The notes under the pieces are model-generated. The model had not been told where the DNA came from. It saw nothing but the letters and a program-made list of their open reading frames with translations, and did not search any database. The position numbers were made by a program, and so were the translations under genes. Below, piece after piece: positions 1 to 12,843 of a stretch of DNA of 64,000 bases. The stretch is from assembly GCA_018873245.2 (NCBI GenBank), contig JAEMBT020000006.1, forward strand, positions 4,981,855 through 5,045,854. Reading direction: 5' to 3'. Every line of letters starts with the position of its first letter. The first letter of the stretch is position 1. The DNA is from Archegozetes longisetosus (Eukaryota; Arthropoda; Arachnida; Sarcoptiformes; Trhypochthoniidae).

Positions 1-2622
1 ATGTAGTCTTTGTTTATTATCCATCTTCACTCTGATTATATATTTTAGGCGGTTTTAATGGAAATGTTGCGAAACCCTTTGATCTGCGAAGCGCTTATAG
101 ACTGCTAAATTAATGCTAAAATTCTGTTACTATCCCTATCATTTAGACTTTTCTGATAGAATGGATAGATGACCGCCACACATCCGAAATGACTAACTAA
201 TAATTCTGAAGCTTGCCTATTCTTACAATAAATTGAAGTATCACGACAAACAAATCTTTCAGTTCTTAATATTGACCCTTTTATACTTGATTACTACTTT
301 AACACATTAAGAAAGTCTAATGCATATTAGAACTGTAACTGAGTTTGCATTTTCCCATTTAACCAACAAATATAATAGCTTGTAATGAAAAACAGGGTTA
401 ACTTTAAAAATAAAAAGTGTAAAATTACTAAGATTCAAATTATCATTTTCAAGAATGAAAATGTGATCATATAGCTCAATTTCAATAATATAAAAACTGA
501 GAGGCATACAGTAGAGCGTCAGACAGACGCACTGAAATAAACCAAACCATTAGGTCATTTGTTTTACATTATCCATCAAATTATTTGACTTTACGAGCCT
601 CGATCTCGTTATTCAATATAGTTTTGTCTCACATATTTCAAAATTGTTCATCTCACACTATCTCGTCTCGTGGACTAGAGGAGCTTCTATCTTGACCTTT
701 GGCTAGACTTCGAAATTGTTAACTTTAAAATGACCAATTTCCGTTTTGAATTCCCTAATAACTAATTGCCGGAATGGTTATCTTATTTTTCAAATTTTGG
801 AATAAACTAGAATAAAATGTCTTTTGAATCAATAATATTGGAAATTTAAGTGAACAAAAACGTGAAGCATCTTTAAATCCATTTTCTTTTCAAAGACAAG
901 TCTGTATGAAATTTTACAAAATACCAAAGCATTTCTTTAGGACTAATGTACGAATATTTATTTTATGATTCCGAGTCTTACATTTGAGACTAAAGTACGA
1001 AAATATATACATTAAGGCATACATGTTTTAATTTCAGTTAATTATTGGACTTTTAACTAATGGAAAATTAATATAGAAATGAGTCTTTGAATAAGTTTAT
1101 TGTGAAAATTTTTTGTTAGTATAAAAACAAAATTAATATAATATATCAATGTACATACTTGGTAAGTGAATTTTAGTGCTAGCTCTTATTCATATAAGAT
1201 CGCACTGGAGTCAAGCTAAAAGTCTGATAAAGATATGGAAACTTGAGTCAGTTTCTAAACTGTTAATAATCTGAATTACTATCAATATAAAAGTGGTGTT
1301 CAGTACTTCCTATACTCATAATCTAAAATGTAAGGCTCAGATTTGAATGAAAAAATATTCGCATGCGCTTAACTAATAAAATGAGACTAATTTCATCTTG
1401 AAAATAATGAACTTAGAACGGCTTTTACTACTGTACTTCATATTAAAGTGTGCTCTTTTATATCACTTTATACTATATTATTAGTAGTAGTATTAGTAGT
1501 ACAAGTAGTATACAACACGATTACTGACTTAATTTACTGAACCTGAATTTCATTACATTTAGTGTGCGTGCTTATCCTGATGAAAACTATATTTCTTAAC
1601 GTGAATAATAATTATTATTATAAATCTGAAAATCTGCTAATAGAGACAGAAAACAGGGTTTAGCCAATATGAAATTATCTATTTCGAAGTTTTCCCGAAC
1701 CTTCTAACTACGTGAGCTTTATCTCGGGATTAGATCGTATTATTTATGTTAAAATGCTCAAATTAGAGATCATGATTTAATTTAAACTTTTGCAAATTCG
1801 TTTCATCCCATGAGACGAGATATCTCGAGATTGTACGAGATTTTCCATGAGACCAGATCCTGTTTTATGACCATTTCATAAGCGAGTTAAAAATTCAATT
1901 GAGATGTAAATGTTCTGAGTTTTCACTTTATTTCGTTTCTAATTTCGATTAATTCAATTCATTTATTTATTGGATTACGAATCAATTCTCTTAATTTTAT
2001 TTCAAGCTCATAATATTATTTACTTTCTAATAAGAAATATCAAATATAGATCTTGAAAATTACCCAATTCGTTTTGATTGAAGAGACAATCGAGATTCAG
2101 TTTTAATTTAGCTCTTTTCAGCATAATATCCACTTTAGCCAGTATTTTTATGTGTCAACTTCAAATATAATTTTTATATAATTTATTGCAAATACACATT
2201 TATTTCATAAATACTCTGCTCAAAACTTGACTCAAGGGAAACTAATATAATTTACTCTACGCTGAGAAATATAGAGCTTGTATATTGGTCCATTCACATA
2301 ACTCTAGTTGAATCAGTTGAAAGCATTTTTCTTCGAAGAAAAATGCAGTAAAAATAAGTAATGTCCACAGTTTCGAAATTGCGGCAAAGCATTTATTTGG
2401 CGAAAATAAATGAAAATCATAATTCACAAAAGAATAGTGGAAAAAGTTTTAATGGATTCTTATTCAATTCCTCAAAAGTCAAACCGATATTAGGATATAA
2501 ATCAACTTTGATGAACTTGGCATAAAAGCATATCCGATATGACAAAGAAGTTCAAGCTTTTTCAGTTTTCCAGTATGCAACTGACTCAAAAATAGTCCAC
2601 CCTATTAGAGCTTAGCAAAATA
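1..2622. other. Non-coding AT-rich DNA
   Basis: No exon, RNA gene or clear repeat was recognised, apart from short AGT/TAG-rich microsatellite-like tracts near 1480-1510. Small open frames are chance. Confidence 0.6.
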
Positions 2623-2630
2623 TAACGTAG

Positions 2631-3203
2631 GGCTATACTTCGGTATATGGCCAGCAAGCTTTTGAAAGAAAAAGTATCTCAAATGACAGTACTCGAAGAG
2701 CTGATTTCAGTGATATATGTCTTTGTTATCGGAAATGAGCCATTGAGGAGATATCGGCTCAAGAAGTCAATGAATTCCCATAGACGTAATGTTAAAAATT
2801 TTTAGTTTTTTTTACCATTACGTCTATGGGAATTCATTGATTTTGATGTTTAGGTTAGGTTATGTTTGATTAGGTTAGGTTAGGTTAGTTTAGGAATTTT
2901 TGATGATATCTCATTACAGGAGTCTGAAAAGCGTCCTTTCGAAGCTAGGTAGTCTAGACTGGTGTCATTCGATTTAGCTCATCATGCATAGTTAACAATG
3001 AATTTCCATAGACGTAATGTAAAAAAACTCTAAAAATTTTTAACATTACGTCTATGGGAATCATTGACTTCTTGAGCCGATATCTCCGCAATGGGTCATT
3101 TCCGAGAACAATGACATATATAGTTGGAATCAGCTCTTCGAGTACAATTATTTGCGACACTTATTATTTCAAAAGCTTGCTGGTCATATACCGAAGTATC
3201 CCC
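2631..3203. mobile_element. Fold-back MITE with 8-bp target duplication and TTAGG-like core
   Basis: Arms of about 200 bases in inverted orientation: ACTTCGGTATATGGCCAGCA near 2638 on the left answers TGCTGGTCATATACCGAAGT near 3179-3198 on the right, and matching continues inward. TAACGTAG flanks both sides (2623-2630 and 3204-3211). Each arm carries a further hairpin built on CCCATAGACGTAATG. No transposase is present. Superfamily unknown; 8-bp duplications occur in hAT, P and Merlin elements. Arm divergence of roughly 15 percent by eye points to moderate age. Chance open frames here are not genes. Confidence 0.8.
2850..2895 (+). repeat. Degenerate TTAGG tandem repeats
   Basis: Several TTAGG units, some degenerate (TTAGGTTAGG, then TTAGGTTAGGTTAGG, then TTTAGG), lie in the spacer of the fold-back element at 2631-3203. 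TTAGG is the ancestral arthropod telomere repeat. Short interstitial tracts like this are also common inside insect transposons, so this need not mark a telomere. Confidence 0.6.
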
Positions 3204-3359
3204 TAACGTAGCAAAACCTTTAACGTAGTAAAATCTAACAAAACAATCAAATCCAATAAGTTGATCACTTTTGCATGGAATTAGCGCTATGCTTTGAAAT
3301 TAGGTGAAGTTAACTCAAAAAATAAAATAGAAATAACAGAACCATAAAATAGTCTGTGG

Positions 3360-3530
3360 AACGCTGATGAGGACCATTCAAAATGCAATTTATCTTGACC
3401 TGCGAGAAAACTTTCAACATCCAATTAAATGATGTTTCGAACAAAATCAAAACTTGATCAAAAAAGTTTCAATACTCGTGATAAAGTTTAGAATAAACTA
3501 TTTTTGATTTCTATACTTTTCTAATCGATG
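3360..3530 (+). repeat. Dispersed unclassified repeat, copy 1
   Basis: Shares AAATGCAATTTATCTTGACC, then spaced blocks (GAACAAAATCAAAACTT, TATACTTTTCTAATC) with the copy at 28766-28930. Diverged and non-coding. Confidence 0.5.
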
Positions 3531-3779
3531 AGGTTAGTGCAACAAGTCTCTTCACAAAATTTGAAGAAAATTAATACTGAACGAAATTCTAAAATTATCT
3601 TTACTACGAATTCTGTGAAATCTTTTGAAAAATATGTTGATTCAGCAACATTAGTACTATTCACTCAAATACTAGAGGGTGTCAATTATAGTAAAAATGT
3701 AATTCATAGAGACTTTAAAGCAAACTTTCGAACGTTGAGTAAATACAGAGTCAAGAATCTTTGTGGATTATCATTTTAA
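3528..3779 (+). pseudogene. Possible protein-kinase catalytic-loop relic
   Basis: An 83-codon open frame whose second half reads LFTQILEGVNY, KNVIHRDFKANF and KYRVKNLCGLSF. This resembles kinase subdomains VIa-VII (L..QILEGV.Y.H...IHRDLKP.NI...KI.DFGL), closest in style to eIF2-alpha-type or NEK-type kinases. If the match is real, it is a decayed copy: the HRD triad survives, but two or three residues before it are missing, the P after K is lost and the DFG aspartate-phenylalanine is replaced (LCGL). No N-lobe or activation segment is recognisable nearby. The match is short and judged by eye, so chance remains possible. Confidence 0.35.
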
Positions 3780-6700
3780 ATGAACTGATTAAAAAGAATT
3801 TAAGTCAAATAAGATGAAATACTCAGCACAAATCTTTCATCCATCGTTTGTCCGAATAAAATCGACATCAGTTCATTGAAGATCAGCAGTATAACAGAAA
3901 TTTAGTTTTAGTTGCGGAAATGGTTTCTAGCACAAATCTTTAGAGCCACAGCATTTGGCCAACCAAATTAGCTATAATGATCATTACAATTTTGCAGATT
4001 GTGCTTTTTTGATTGAATGGAACTGAGTCCGGAACATATATCGAGCTCGATAGGTTTTAACTTTGTGGACTATTATGAAAACTCAGGATAAATATGTTGA
4101 TTCTAAAAAAATACTTTAAAATTTTTCTCTTTTAGTTTACAGTTTCTGAAAATAATTATTTATTAATGTATAACTTATTTATTCTGCAAAATATGATAAA
4201 ATATTCATTTTTAAAATGAACTATTAAATTATTTTTACCTAAAACAAAGAATGGAAAATTTCGGCAAAAATTATGAATTAAGGCTATAGCATAAAATTAA
4301 ATAAGTATTCTTATTTATCCGTTAACTAAATAACTTCGAAGATAATAATAGTCAACTTTTAAACATTATCATAACCTACAGTTTTATTTGAAATAAATTG
4401 TGTGTAACTTATCTTTTATCACTTTAAAATATGAAGATTCTCTCAATTATATTAGAAATAACATAAGTTTTTGAAAATCATTAGAGTGAGTAAAAATATA
4501 CAATAAATTCTTTGTAAAGTTATTAAATAATTAATTTGAATTTTCAACGAATCAAGTAAATGTTTTGGATAGAAAGAATTGATGGCTGATGGAATATGAC
4601 TTTGAAGGAATTAACTTCTGAAATTAATATCAAGTCATTGTTTACCAGAAGACTTTTTATAATTTTACAGTTCCCTTTGTAACTATTAGTAGGGTCCAAA
4701 GATTTCGTTTGTAAATATCTATAATCGTATTTCTATGTAGTTTATTCATTTTTAATTTTAAATTCAACAGTAATTCAACAATAAAGTGAAAATTTTAGAT
4801 GAAAACTATGCTTTCATTTCTATATTATATAACAAAATCATCTTAACCGCAGATATTAAGAAATGGCTTTAAAACTTGATTGTTGCGAAATCATGCCTCA
4901 TCAACTGCCTCCAATTTTTTATTAAAAATCTTGAAGTATGTTTTAAACGTCATAGCCAGTCAAAATCAACTGTTGTTAAACCCTATATAAATATTCAAGA
5001 TACACGTTATGAATAAGAAATGCTTTATCTCACAATTCATATCCTAGATATCTTCGCATCTTAGAAAGTTTTATCCGATAAAATAAAAAACTTGTTATAC
5101 TTCACTTTTTGAGTCTCCTCGTTTAGTATCAACACAAAGTTTGCAGATTCGCATTAATCCTATGAATTTTGTTATGAATGAAATGAAAATTTTACATCAA
5201 AGATTTATGCCATCAGTTTTTGAGAAATGACAAGACTTTCAAACAATTATTTTTACAAAATCAGATGGAAGTTAAGTTAGTAGCAAATTGAAAGTGAGAA
5301 GTGAGTGAAAAGTGAGTGAAAAGCTTCAGCCTAAGCTATTTTAGAGCTAATTAGCTAGATATTAAAGCTTGATGCTAACGAAGCTTAAAGCCCTCTTTCG
5401 ACGCTAGATTCACGTAAAACGCTAAAGCTATATTAATTAATCAAGAAAAAAATTTTAAAAATTTATAACTTTTATGAATTCACAAAAGGAAAAATTTTGA
5501 TATATTTATAGCTATGATTTGCAAACTATTAATACATTAACTCAATAGTAAAGTATTGATGCAAAGTTAGAACTAAATGTCAGATTCGTTAATGTTACAA
5601 ACTACTAGTCCTCAAAATCTAAAAGTTACTAGAATAAGTCTGAAATTTAAATAGTTTTAATGATTTGTCCATTCGTTCCGTAATTTATAAATCTTAAAAC
5701 TATTCAATCATATTGATTGTACGCACAAAAAATTCATCTTTTAAAATATGCGTTAAGTTTCAAATTACAGACTATTCAAAGCATTCTTAAATGTGAAATC
5801 AAAAGTCTAGAAAATTAATCAAAAATATTTGAAATATTATTTTCCCTTATTTTTCATATCATTATATGTTTAAAAATTTGTGGAATTTTATTATCGCTTT
5901 ATCACTCATAATTTTTTCTCAGAAATAATTTACTTCATTCTTTCATTCATAGGTTAACATAAGTTTTGCGTTATTTCATCAATTTTGGATTTAGCACCAA
6001 AAGAATCACTGAGAGAAGTTTCCTGAAAGAATCAGTCAGATTTCAGAAATTTTCATTGTTAATGCTATCTGCATCACATACTTAATAGTAATAAGGATTT
6101 ACATGGATTTATGTTGATTCCCTTAAAGCCTACTGGTGAATCATCCGTATCGTTAGCCTAGTTTTATCTTCTTCTATATTCCGTTCAGAAGATAATTTGA
6201 GGTTCATTCTAAATAAACAAAAGGAAATCATTCGCCAGCAGCCTTTGATCTATAAATGGTAAAATTTTAGCTTATTTTGAAAATTATCAGTTTTTATCCA
6301 AAATTTGCTTATGGTCATTGCTTTCAACGCTTTAATTAACTTTTGCGTTATCTAACAAAACTTTATTACTTTGAAAACACAGTTTTTCAAAGAAGAAGTT
6401 TTTAAGAGTTCTGCAAACTGTAAGCATCGAGGATAAAACATTGCTGAAAGCGATCAATTCTATTGAAGACTATGTCAGTAGATAAACTTTGAGTAAAAAT
6501 TCTCACTTTTCGGAAGTTGGTTATAAGATTATGTGAAGTTAAAGGCCGTTAGTAGATATTTTTTGAATAATTCAATTAAGCCTTAAAATATCTTTTGGAA
6601 TGAAATATTACTATAATGCAAACAAATCGGACAACACGGATGAACTTTTACTTAGAATAACAAATGAATTGTTCAATAATATATGGTTTTGTAAAACTCT

Positions 6701-7579
6701 TATATGTACTGTATTTAATGGAAGATAGAAAGTAAATTTAGAACAAATGATTTGAAAAAATGGTTCAACTTATCTTGACATATATTTGTAATTCTTAGTG
6801 ATGAGAATTTTATGCAAATATGCATGAATGAACAAAACTGCATATTTTTAGGTTTTTAAGCATAAATACTATGTAAATAGTAATATTTAAGGGATTTGTT
6901 TGCAAAATAATAGCATATTTTGACATTCTTCAAGGTTAGATATTTCTCAAAACAACATGTTTAAATATTTTTAGGGTACGCAGAAAGGATAGAGATAAGA
7001 TTAGATAAGCGTAAGTTAATGAAAAAGTTAATTTAAAGGCTTGTTTTACGATGAATGTTTAAAATGAGAAGAAATGATAGACTTGGTTATACTGACCGAA
7101 ACTTAAAGATATATTTCATCAGGCGTATTTCAGATTTGCTTCATGTGAACAATTAAGATGTGTGTTTAAGAACATTAATAAAGCTATTTAGGGCATATTT
7201 AGAAAAAATAGATACATAGAATTTTCAGCTCAAGTAATTACCATTCACTTGAAGACTAAAAATAGCTAAATGATCTTGTGAAGAAAATCCTCTTGTTACA
7301 GTCACTATAGCCTACTCTTGCAAACGATTGATAAGCATGAGAAATTTTGCTTTGAGAAGTTTGTAATCAAATTTTATATGGTTCTGACAATAAATTAAGC
7401 ATTAAACGACAATTTCATCACATTCACGCTATTATTGAGAAAACTCTTACTTCGGTGGTTTTATTTATGCTCAGCACACACAGCAGATTAATCTAACAAA
7501 TCCATAAAAACAATCTCTTGTGCCATGAATTCATAAGATGTGCTCAAACTCACAAGTTCTAATGAGACTTCGAATTTCA

Positions 7580-7586
<7 letters not shown>
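3780..7586. other. Non-coding AT-rich DNA
   Basis: No supported coding or RNA feature. A stretch near 5280-5420 has repeated AAGCTT/GCTAAAGCT-like words but no defined unit. Confidence 0.55.

Positions 7587-7639
<53 letters not shown>
7587..7639. repeat. (GA)n microsatellite
   Basis: An uninterrupted run of about 26 GA units follows a short GT run. The open frame reading through it on the other strand (Leu-Ser repeats) is an artefact of the repeat. Confidence 0.97.
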
Positions 7640-7642
<3 letters not shown>

Positions 7643-8599
7643 TATAGCTCAGTATTAGTATCAAGAGTCTTAAATTTTTTATGATAAAGATTAAATTTAC
7701 GCCTAAATCAAAATCACTCCAGTTCGGAAGTAATACGCACACTTTAACGATGGTTTGACAGCGAGACAACATCTTATAGCTTGAAAAGAAAACTGTTATA
7801 AAGTGTTACAAATGATCTTATATATTATTATAATAATCCAATGTTTACTAAAAGTTCAGAAAAAAGTTTTATCACTCTTTCTAGTCAACAAGTTTTTTCT
7901 TTTAACTTTTGATTTACTTCATTTTTGCTGTAATCTGATAATTTTTTTTTCGAAAAATCAGGTATTTTTCAGTTCTTCAGTAATATAATTGGTTTCAAAT
8001 AATTCTTCAGATTAAAGGTCAAAATTCTTTGATGGTAAAAGAAATAAATCATGAATAACGATAAGTTGTAGTTAATTGATAATTTAGCATTAAAGAAGTG
8101 GTTTGCTTGAAATTCGACCGAAACCAAACTCAGAAGTGAAAAAATAGCTGGCTGGATAGAACTAGATCATAGTTATTCATAGATATTGTAGGAGTAGCAA
8201 ACTTCATTGGAAGAAATTTGAGACTCAAAATTAACATAGGAAACCTCAAAATACATTTGAAAGTTTTTCTAAAATAATTTTAAAAATTTCAAAATGCCTG
8301 GAGTTTTTCTCAACCGTTATTATTTTAAGCCATATATTTTTATTCTAAAACGTGTGTAAATATGAATACTAAAAGATTAAATATGTCCCCAGCTCCGGGT
8401 CCCAATGAATCTGAATTTTTTATGACTCCTAGTTATAATTTTTTTGTTTTAGCTGTGTGTTTGACGTGTAGGCATAAATTTATTCCTTAGTCATCTCATT
8501 TAATAATTTTCTATCACTTTCTACTTGTCACAAAATTTCTCAATATAAGATAATAATTTTGAAAATTTCAAAAGTTTACAAAGCTATTTAGAATTTAAC

Positions 8600-8750
8600 T
8601 ACTTTTTGCCTGCAAGATAACTTATGAAAGAAAATTAATTGTTTTCAACAAAATTTAAATTCTGCTGTATTTCATTAAACAAAATCTGATGTTGAACAAG
8701 TTTCGATTCAATTATTTTTATTTCTATACTTTTCCAATACATGAGATTTT
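8600..8750 (+). repeat. Dispersed unclassified repeat, copy 2 (partial)
   Basis: Only the second half of the family is recognisable, including an A-rich stretch, then TTCTATACTTTTCCAATAC, paralleling TTCTATACTTTTCTAATC in copy 1. Weak match. Confidence 0.3.
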
Positions 8751-9071
8751 GGAGTCAAGGACTATTCGAAAAAGGAAAAACATTAAATTGAATTACTTTC
8801 GGCAACTCACTTATGTTGTTATGAACTGGTGATTGAAAACAGCTTCCAGTCCTACAGAACGGGAATTAAATTAGGATTTATTTTCAATTTCATAGCGTAA
8901 TCGGATGAGATTGAAAAGATTTCTCTGAAACTTTCCAATTCTTATTGTGTTAAATTATGTTAGATGTATAAAACGTTGAAAAACAATTTTTACTGGAATC
9001 ATTACTGACTCATTTCACCTTTTCGGAACCACTTACTTTACAACCGAATATATTTTCACTAACTAGTTGAT

Positions 9072-9268
9072 AATAGGGATGCTAGCACTTCATCGAGCGA
9101 AAGCTGGAGACAAAACTCCAAAGGGGGGTATAGGATAATTTTGGGAATTATTCCCAATAGGTTTGAAACCGAGGGGGAACCAAAAGATAAAATCTTAATC
9201 TGTAGCTTTAGACTTGCACTGAAGTCTGGAGACCTTGTTTCAAAGCTGGAGAGTTGGCATTCTTACCT
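9072..9268. mobile_element. Possible short hAT-type remnant
   Basis: A patch that is more GC-rich than its surroundings begins near TAGGGATGCTAGCAC and ends near GTTGGCATTCTTA. The ends are imperfect inverted copies (TAGGGATGC against TAAGAATGC) of the kind seen in Ac-like hAT elements. The flanking eight bases agree only in part. No coding content is visible. Confidence 0.35.
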
Positions 9269-9507
9269 GATAGCCTTTTGATCTATTCAAACGAATTCAA
9301 AATTAATTCTGGGTTTGTGAACTTGTATGTATTCTCCAGAATTCGATATCATTTTATGTTTGTTGAACTATAGCATTAAATACATCTGTTTTAACAGGAA
9401 GATTTTATTTATTTCTCAAGTAATATTTTGACAAATGTTTTGCTTATATATTACATAAAACTATATCAATTTTGAACAATAATTTAACTTAAGTCCGACA
9501 TAATAAT

Positions 9508-9568
9508 AATAATTTTGAATTAGCATTCAATTTATTGACTATAAATTGAATGCTAATTCAAAATTATT
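9508..9568. repeat. Perfect 27-bp palindrome with 7-base loop
   Basis: Left arm 9508-9534 and right arm 9542-9568 are exact reverse complements, beginning AATAATTTTGAATTAGC. It could be a recent small inverted duplication or a hairpin left by transposon activity. There is no gene nearby for it to terminate. Confidence 0.9.
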
Positions 9569-10215
9569 CAATTAAATCAAAACAGAGCCACAAATATTTG
9601 CTGATCATCAGCCTTGTAATTAAATAATATAATTGATTAGTTCAGTTGTATTTGTAGTTCAAATCTAAATATTTGTTCTGATATCACTCGTTCTCATCAA
9701 TGACTGACTAATTTTTGTGCTAACATCGCGAACAATATTAGAGACGTCCTTCTGTTCATTAAAAAATCATAAGTTGATTATGTTTTATATGCTGTATAAA
9801 AAACCAATATAGATAATAACTATCTATAAATTAGTTATTAAATCAACATTCAAAACAAAACGACATTCCATTTAATGGATACAAAATTTGAAACAATGAA
9901 TTTCAAACTATATAACTTTTTAAAACTCTGAATCTATTTATACAGTTTGTAGAGGAAAACGAAATGTTTGAGAATCGGATATTTGACTCCATCTGATTCT
10001 TAATACTTTTCAAACTAGATTTTGAGTTTGGGTTATTTTATAGAGCTTTTAAAAACCGCAAAAAAACAAAAACAAATTTATGAAAATGTGTAATAAAAAA
10101 ACGAATTATTAAATAGTGTTACCAGATTCTTCATTAATATGTGAAATGCCTAAAAAATTGTCTAAATAAAATAGAATGTATACTCGACTGCATAGCATTG
10201 AATCTGCGCTTCACG

Positions 10216-10320
10216 CCAGGGGTGCATATTTCTGAAATTGTTCACCCGCACCCGCCTGCACTCATTCTAAACCTGCGGACATCCACATAGACCATCGGAT
10301 GCGGCTTTAAAATGAGCTTC
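10216..10320. mobile_element. GC-rich hAT-like terminal fragment
   Basis: The stretch starts CAGGGGTGCATATTTC and contains CACCCGCACCCGCCTGC, far richer in GC than its surroundings. CAGGGGTG is typical of hAT ends. I could not find the opposite end or a target duplication, so it may be a truncated copy. Confidence 0.35.
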
Positions 10321-10619
10321 TCTACTTTACACATGATTTCAATCCTGTTAAACGTGAGTATGTACCTATAAATTTTGTTCAGTTAATTGTTTCGAGCATA
10401 GTAAATGTGTAACTCATGTGTGAGTACAGATAATTTCAAATCTCTTTCTATAATATTTTAAAACTGATTGTGGATCTTGTTTTTTACGTAGAAATAGCTT
10501 ATATATCTTTGCATTTTTTAAATTTGTTTCATTCAAGACTCAAAATATAAAAAATTTTTTTTCAAATACAACGTGTCAAATAAATTAATAGAATCGAAAC
10601 TTTAATAATAATATCTTAC

Positions 10620-12214
10620 TCTAAAACTTTTGCTCATAAATGAATAGATAAAAGGATTAACACAACTGTGAAACATAGCCATCCAGTGAAACAGAATGTG
10701 AATTGTTGTTAACCAATAGTAACTACTATTCGAGCATATCTTAAATAGTTTTGGGAAATAAAGTCGAACTAATTGTCGAGTTTTAGCAGGTGTCCAACAG
10801 ATTATGAATAATGAGACCAGTGTAAACATCATTTTTATGATCTAATAAACAATTTTCAAAATCGATTATCACTTTACTATATTTAATGAGATACTGTTAG
10901 CAGTCCAGTCATACAAACCTTATCCGTATCACCAGTTCCTCCATTTCTCCTTAATTGAATATCGCTTTCAGTACTTCTATTATTAAGTAATTTGCGCGCA
11001 ATCATAGCATAGCATAAGCTCATTATGAGTAATGGTATCGCAAACGTTATCAAATAGTTTGTAACCATAAAAGTCTTTGAGCTCAAGAAATTCTTCGCTC
11101 TCGAGCATTCATACCACGTCGTGTTATGCAGTGATGGCTCAACCTCTGCCTGATTGAACAGTTTTGGCGGCTTGAACGATCTGACTCTGAAATATTGCGC
11201 TCCAAAATATCCGTAAATACTTCCGATTATCCAAATAATTAGTAGAATTCTGTTAGAATATCTACTTACAAAGTTTTTTCTTTTGAATGGATACGTGATG
11301 GCCAGATATCTATTCATTGGAAAATTTCATGTAAAGTTATCAATAGATTATTGATCTAATAAAATTAATTTTGAACAAATATTGGTTTTATAAGATCAAA
11401 AAAAAATTATGAGTAAAAATGAAAACTTTTGAGTTCAGAAAAAAGCTAAAGAACTATCGTACGGTAATGCATGTAGGAGTTATCATCAAAACAAGGCTTT
11501 TCTGAAAGTTTCATAATAGGTTCTGAAAATGAGTTTCTATTGTACAGACGCTGTTTTATAGACGTTCGTTGCTGAACGCGAGTACTAGCGCTAAGCTTCT
11601 ATGACGTAAACTATAAAACTTATCTTCTTCTATACAGAATTTCTAATTTAATAAATCTGAGTACATCTAAGGCGTCAATAATAAACTTTTTTCTATTAGA
11701 GGGACTCTTTTAGACTCATTCAAATGCTGCTTCTCAATTGAAAAAAATTGAAGATTTTTAAGCTAGTTTTACGAGAAAATATAACATGTTTCCTCATTTA
11801 ACAAATAGAAATGAGTTCAAAAATTGCTTACCTATCGACACTTATTAGAGTCAATGTGAGAGTATTGATGAATACAGAAACATATTGGACAAACTGAACG
11901 ACAGGACAGACAAAATGTGGAAAAATCCATTGAAAATATATAAAACTGGTAAAACTAAAGGGCACACAAAATACAGAAGTGATTATATCGATAATGGCCA
12001 GATTTATTAGAAATTTACGAAGATAAGTATTTGTCGACTTGCCAAACATCTCAACAATTATTACAATCGCATTACCAGAAAATGCTATTAAAGATGATGA
12101 TAAATAAGCAAATACTATAAAAGTTCTTATTTCTGGAGTCATTTTCTCATAACTCGTTAACTTATATTCACAATTTGTTAATTTGCTTTCATTCAAATGA
12201 TATAATGAAACCAT
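10620..12214 (-). CDS. Neuropeptide receptor A (rhodopsin-class GPCR, RYamide/NPY-receptor-like), C-terminal exon not found
   Basis: Seven-transmembrane receptor of the plasma membrane, expected to bind a neuropeptide and signal through a G protein. Exons on the minus strand: 12214-11832 (opens with MVSLYHLNES, an N-glycosylation site, then TM1-TM3), 11309-10919 (TM4, TM5, start of loop 3) and 10841-10620 (TM6, TM7). Phases match (383, 391 and 222 bases; donors GTAAGC, GTTTGT and GTAAGA). Visible landmarks are a TM3 cysteine (HFVCPVVQ), a DRY-type motif split by intron 1 (SVDR/YLAITYP), an extracellular loop 2 cysteine (WYECSR), CWTP in TM6, and NPFIY in TM7 followed by SFMSKSFR. Exon 3 ends at a good phase-0 donor, so a tail exon must lie further down the minus strand; I could not place it. 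The TM2-TM3 pattern (CVPFS, W.FP, VQ..Q, SV) resembles RYamide/NPY-type receptors. The ligand is inferred, and a related peptide receptor family remains possible. Confidence 0.85.
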
Positions 12215-12843
12215 TTTCGAAAGCTTTCACTCCAAAGCCTATTAGTTTTCGAACCTAATGGAAAAGTTTCGCATTAACTCATAGTAAATGTTTGCACATA
12301 TTTCGATAGCACTCACTTTAATTCAAGCACCTAACAATTTCTCTCAATCAGATCAATATATTTGTACCTAAAGTGTAAAAAGTAACACAAATTCAAGTTC
12401 AACACTTGTTTTTCAGATCTTATTAGATATTTCAATTGATTTATAGTGCTTGTGTTGCAATCAGCAGTCGTGAAGTCATTTTTAAACGAACTTCTATTAA
12501 ACCTTCACTTTCAATAAAAAATTAAATTGCAAACCAAAAATTGAAATTCTACTCTTTTGCTCAAATGAACTGTTTGACAGTTCCCTTAAATAATACTTAA
12601 GTTTGTAATAATCTATGAATATAAAATTGAACAGAGTATTAATCATATGAAATATCACATTACATGAGATAAATCAAAATAATTGATATATTTGTCTCAA
12701 CAAAATACTTGCATACAACCAATATTTTATTTTTGATCATTTTTCAACTCGTAAGATAAACTGAAAAATAAATGATTGTCCTAATCAATTAATTAAATAA
12801 TGATTAAGTTTCTGAAATCATCTGAACACACTTAAGATATTTG

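Noticed and set aside
7488-7772. Leu/Ser-repeat open frame on the minus strand
   Set aside because: Produced by the (GA)n microsatellite; no family resemblance outside the repeat.
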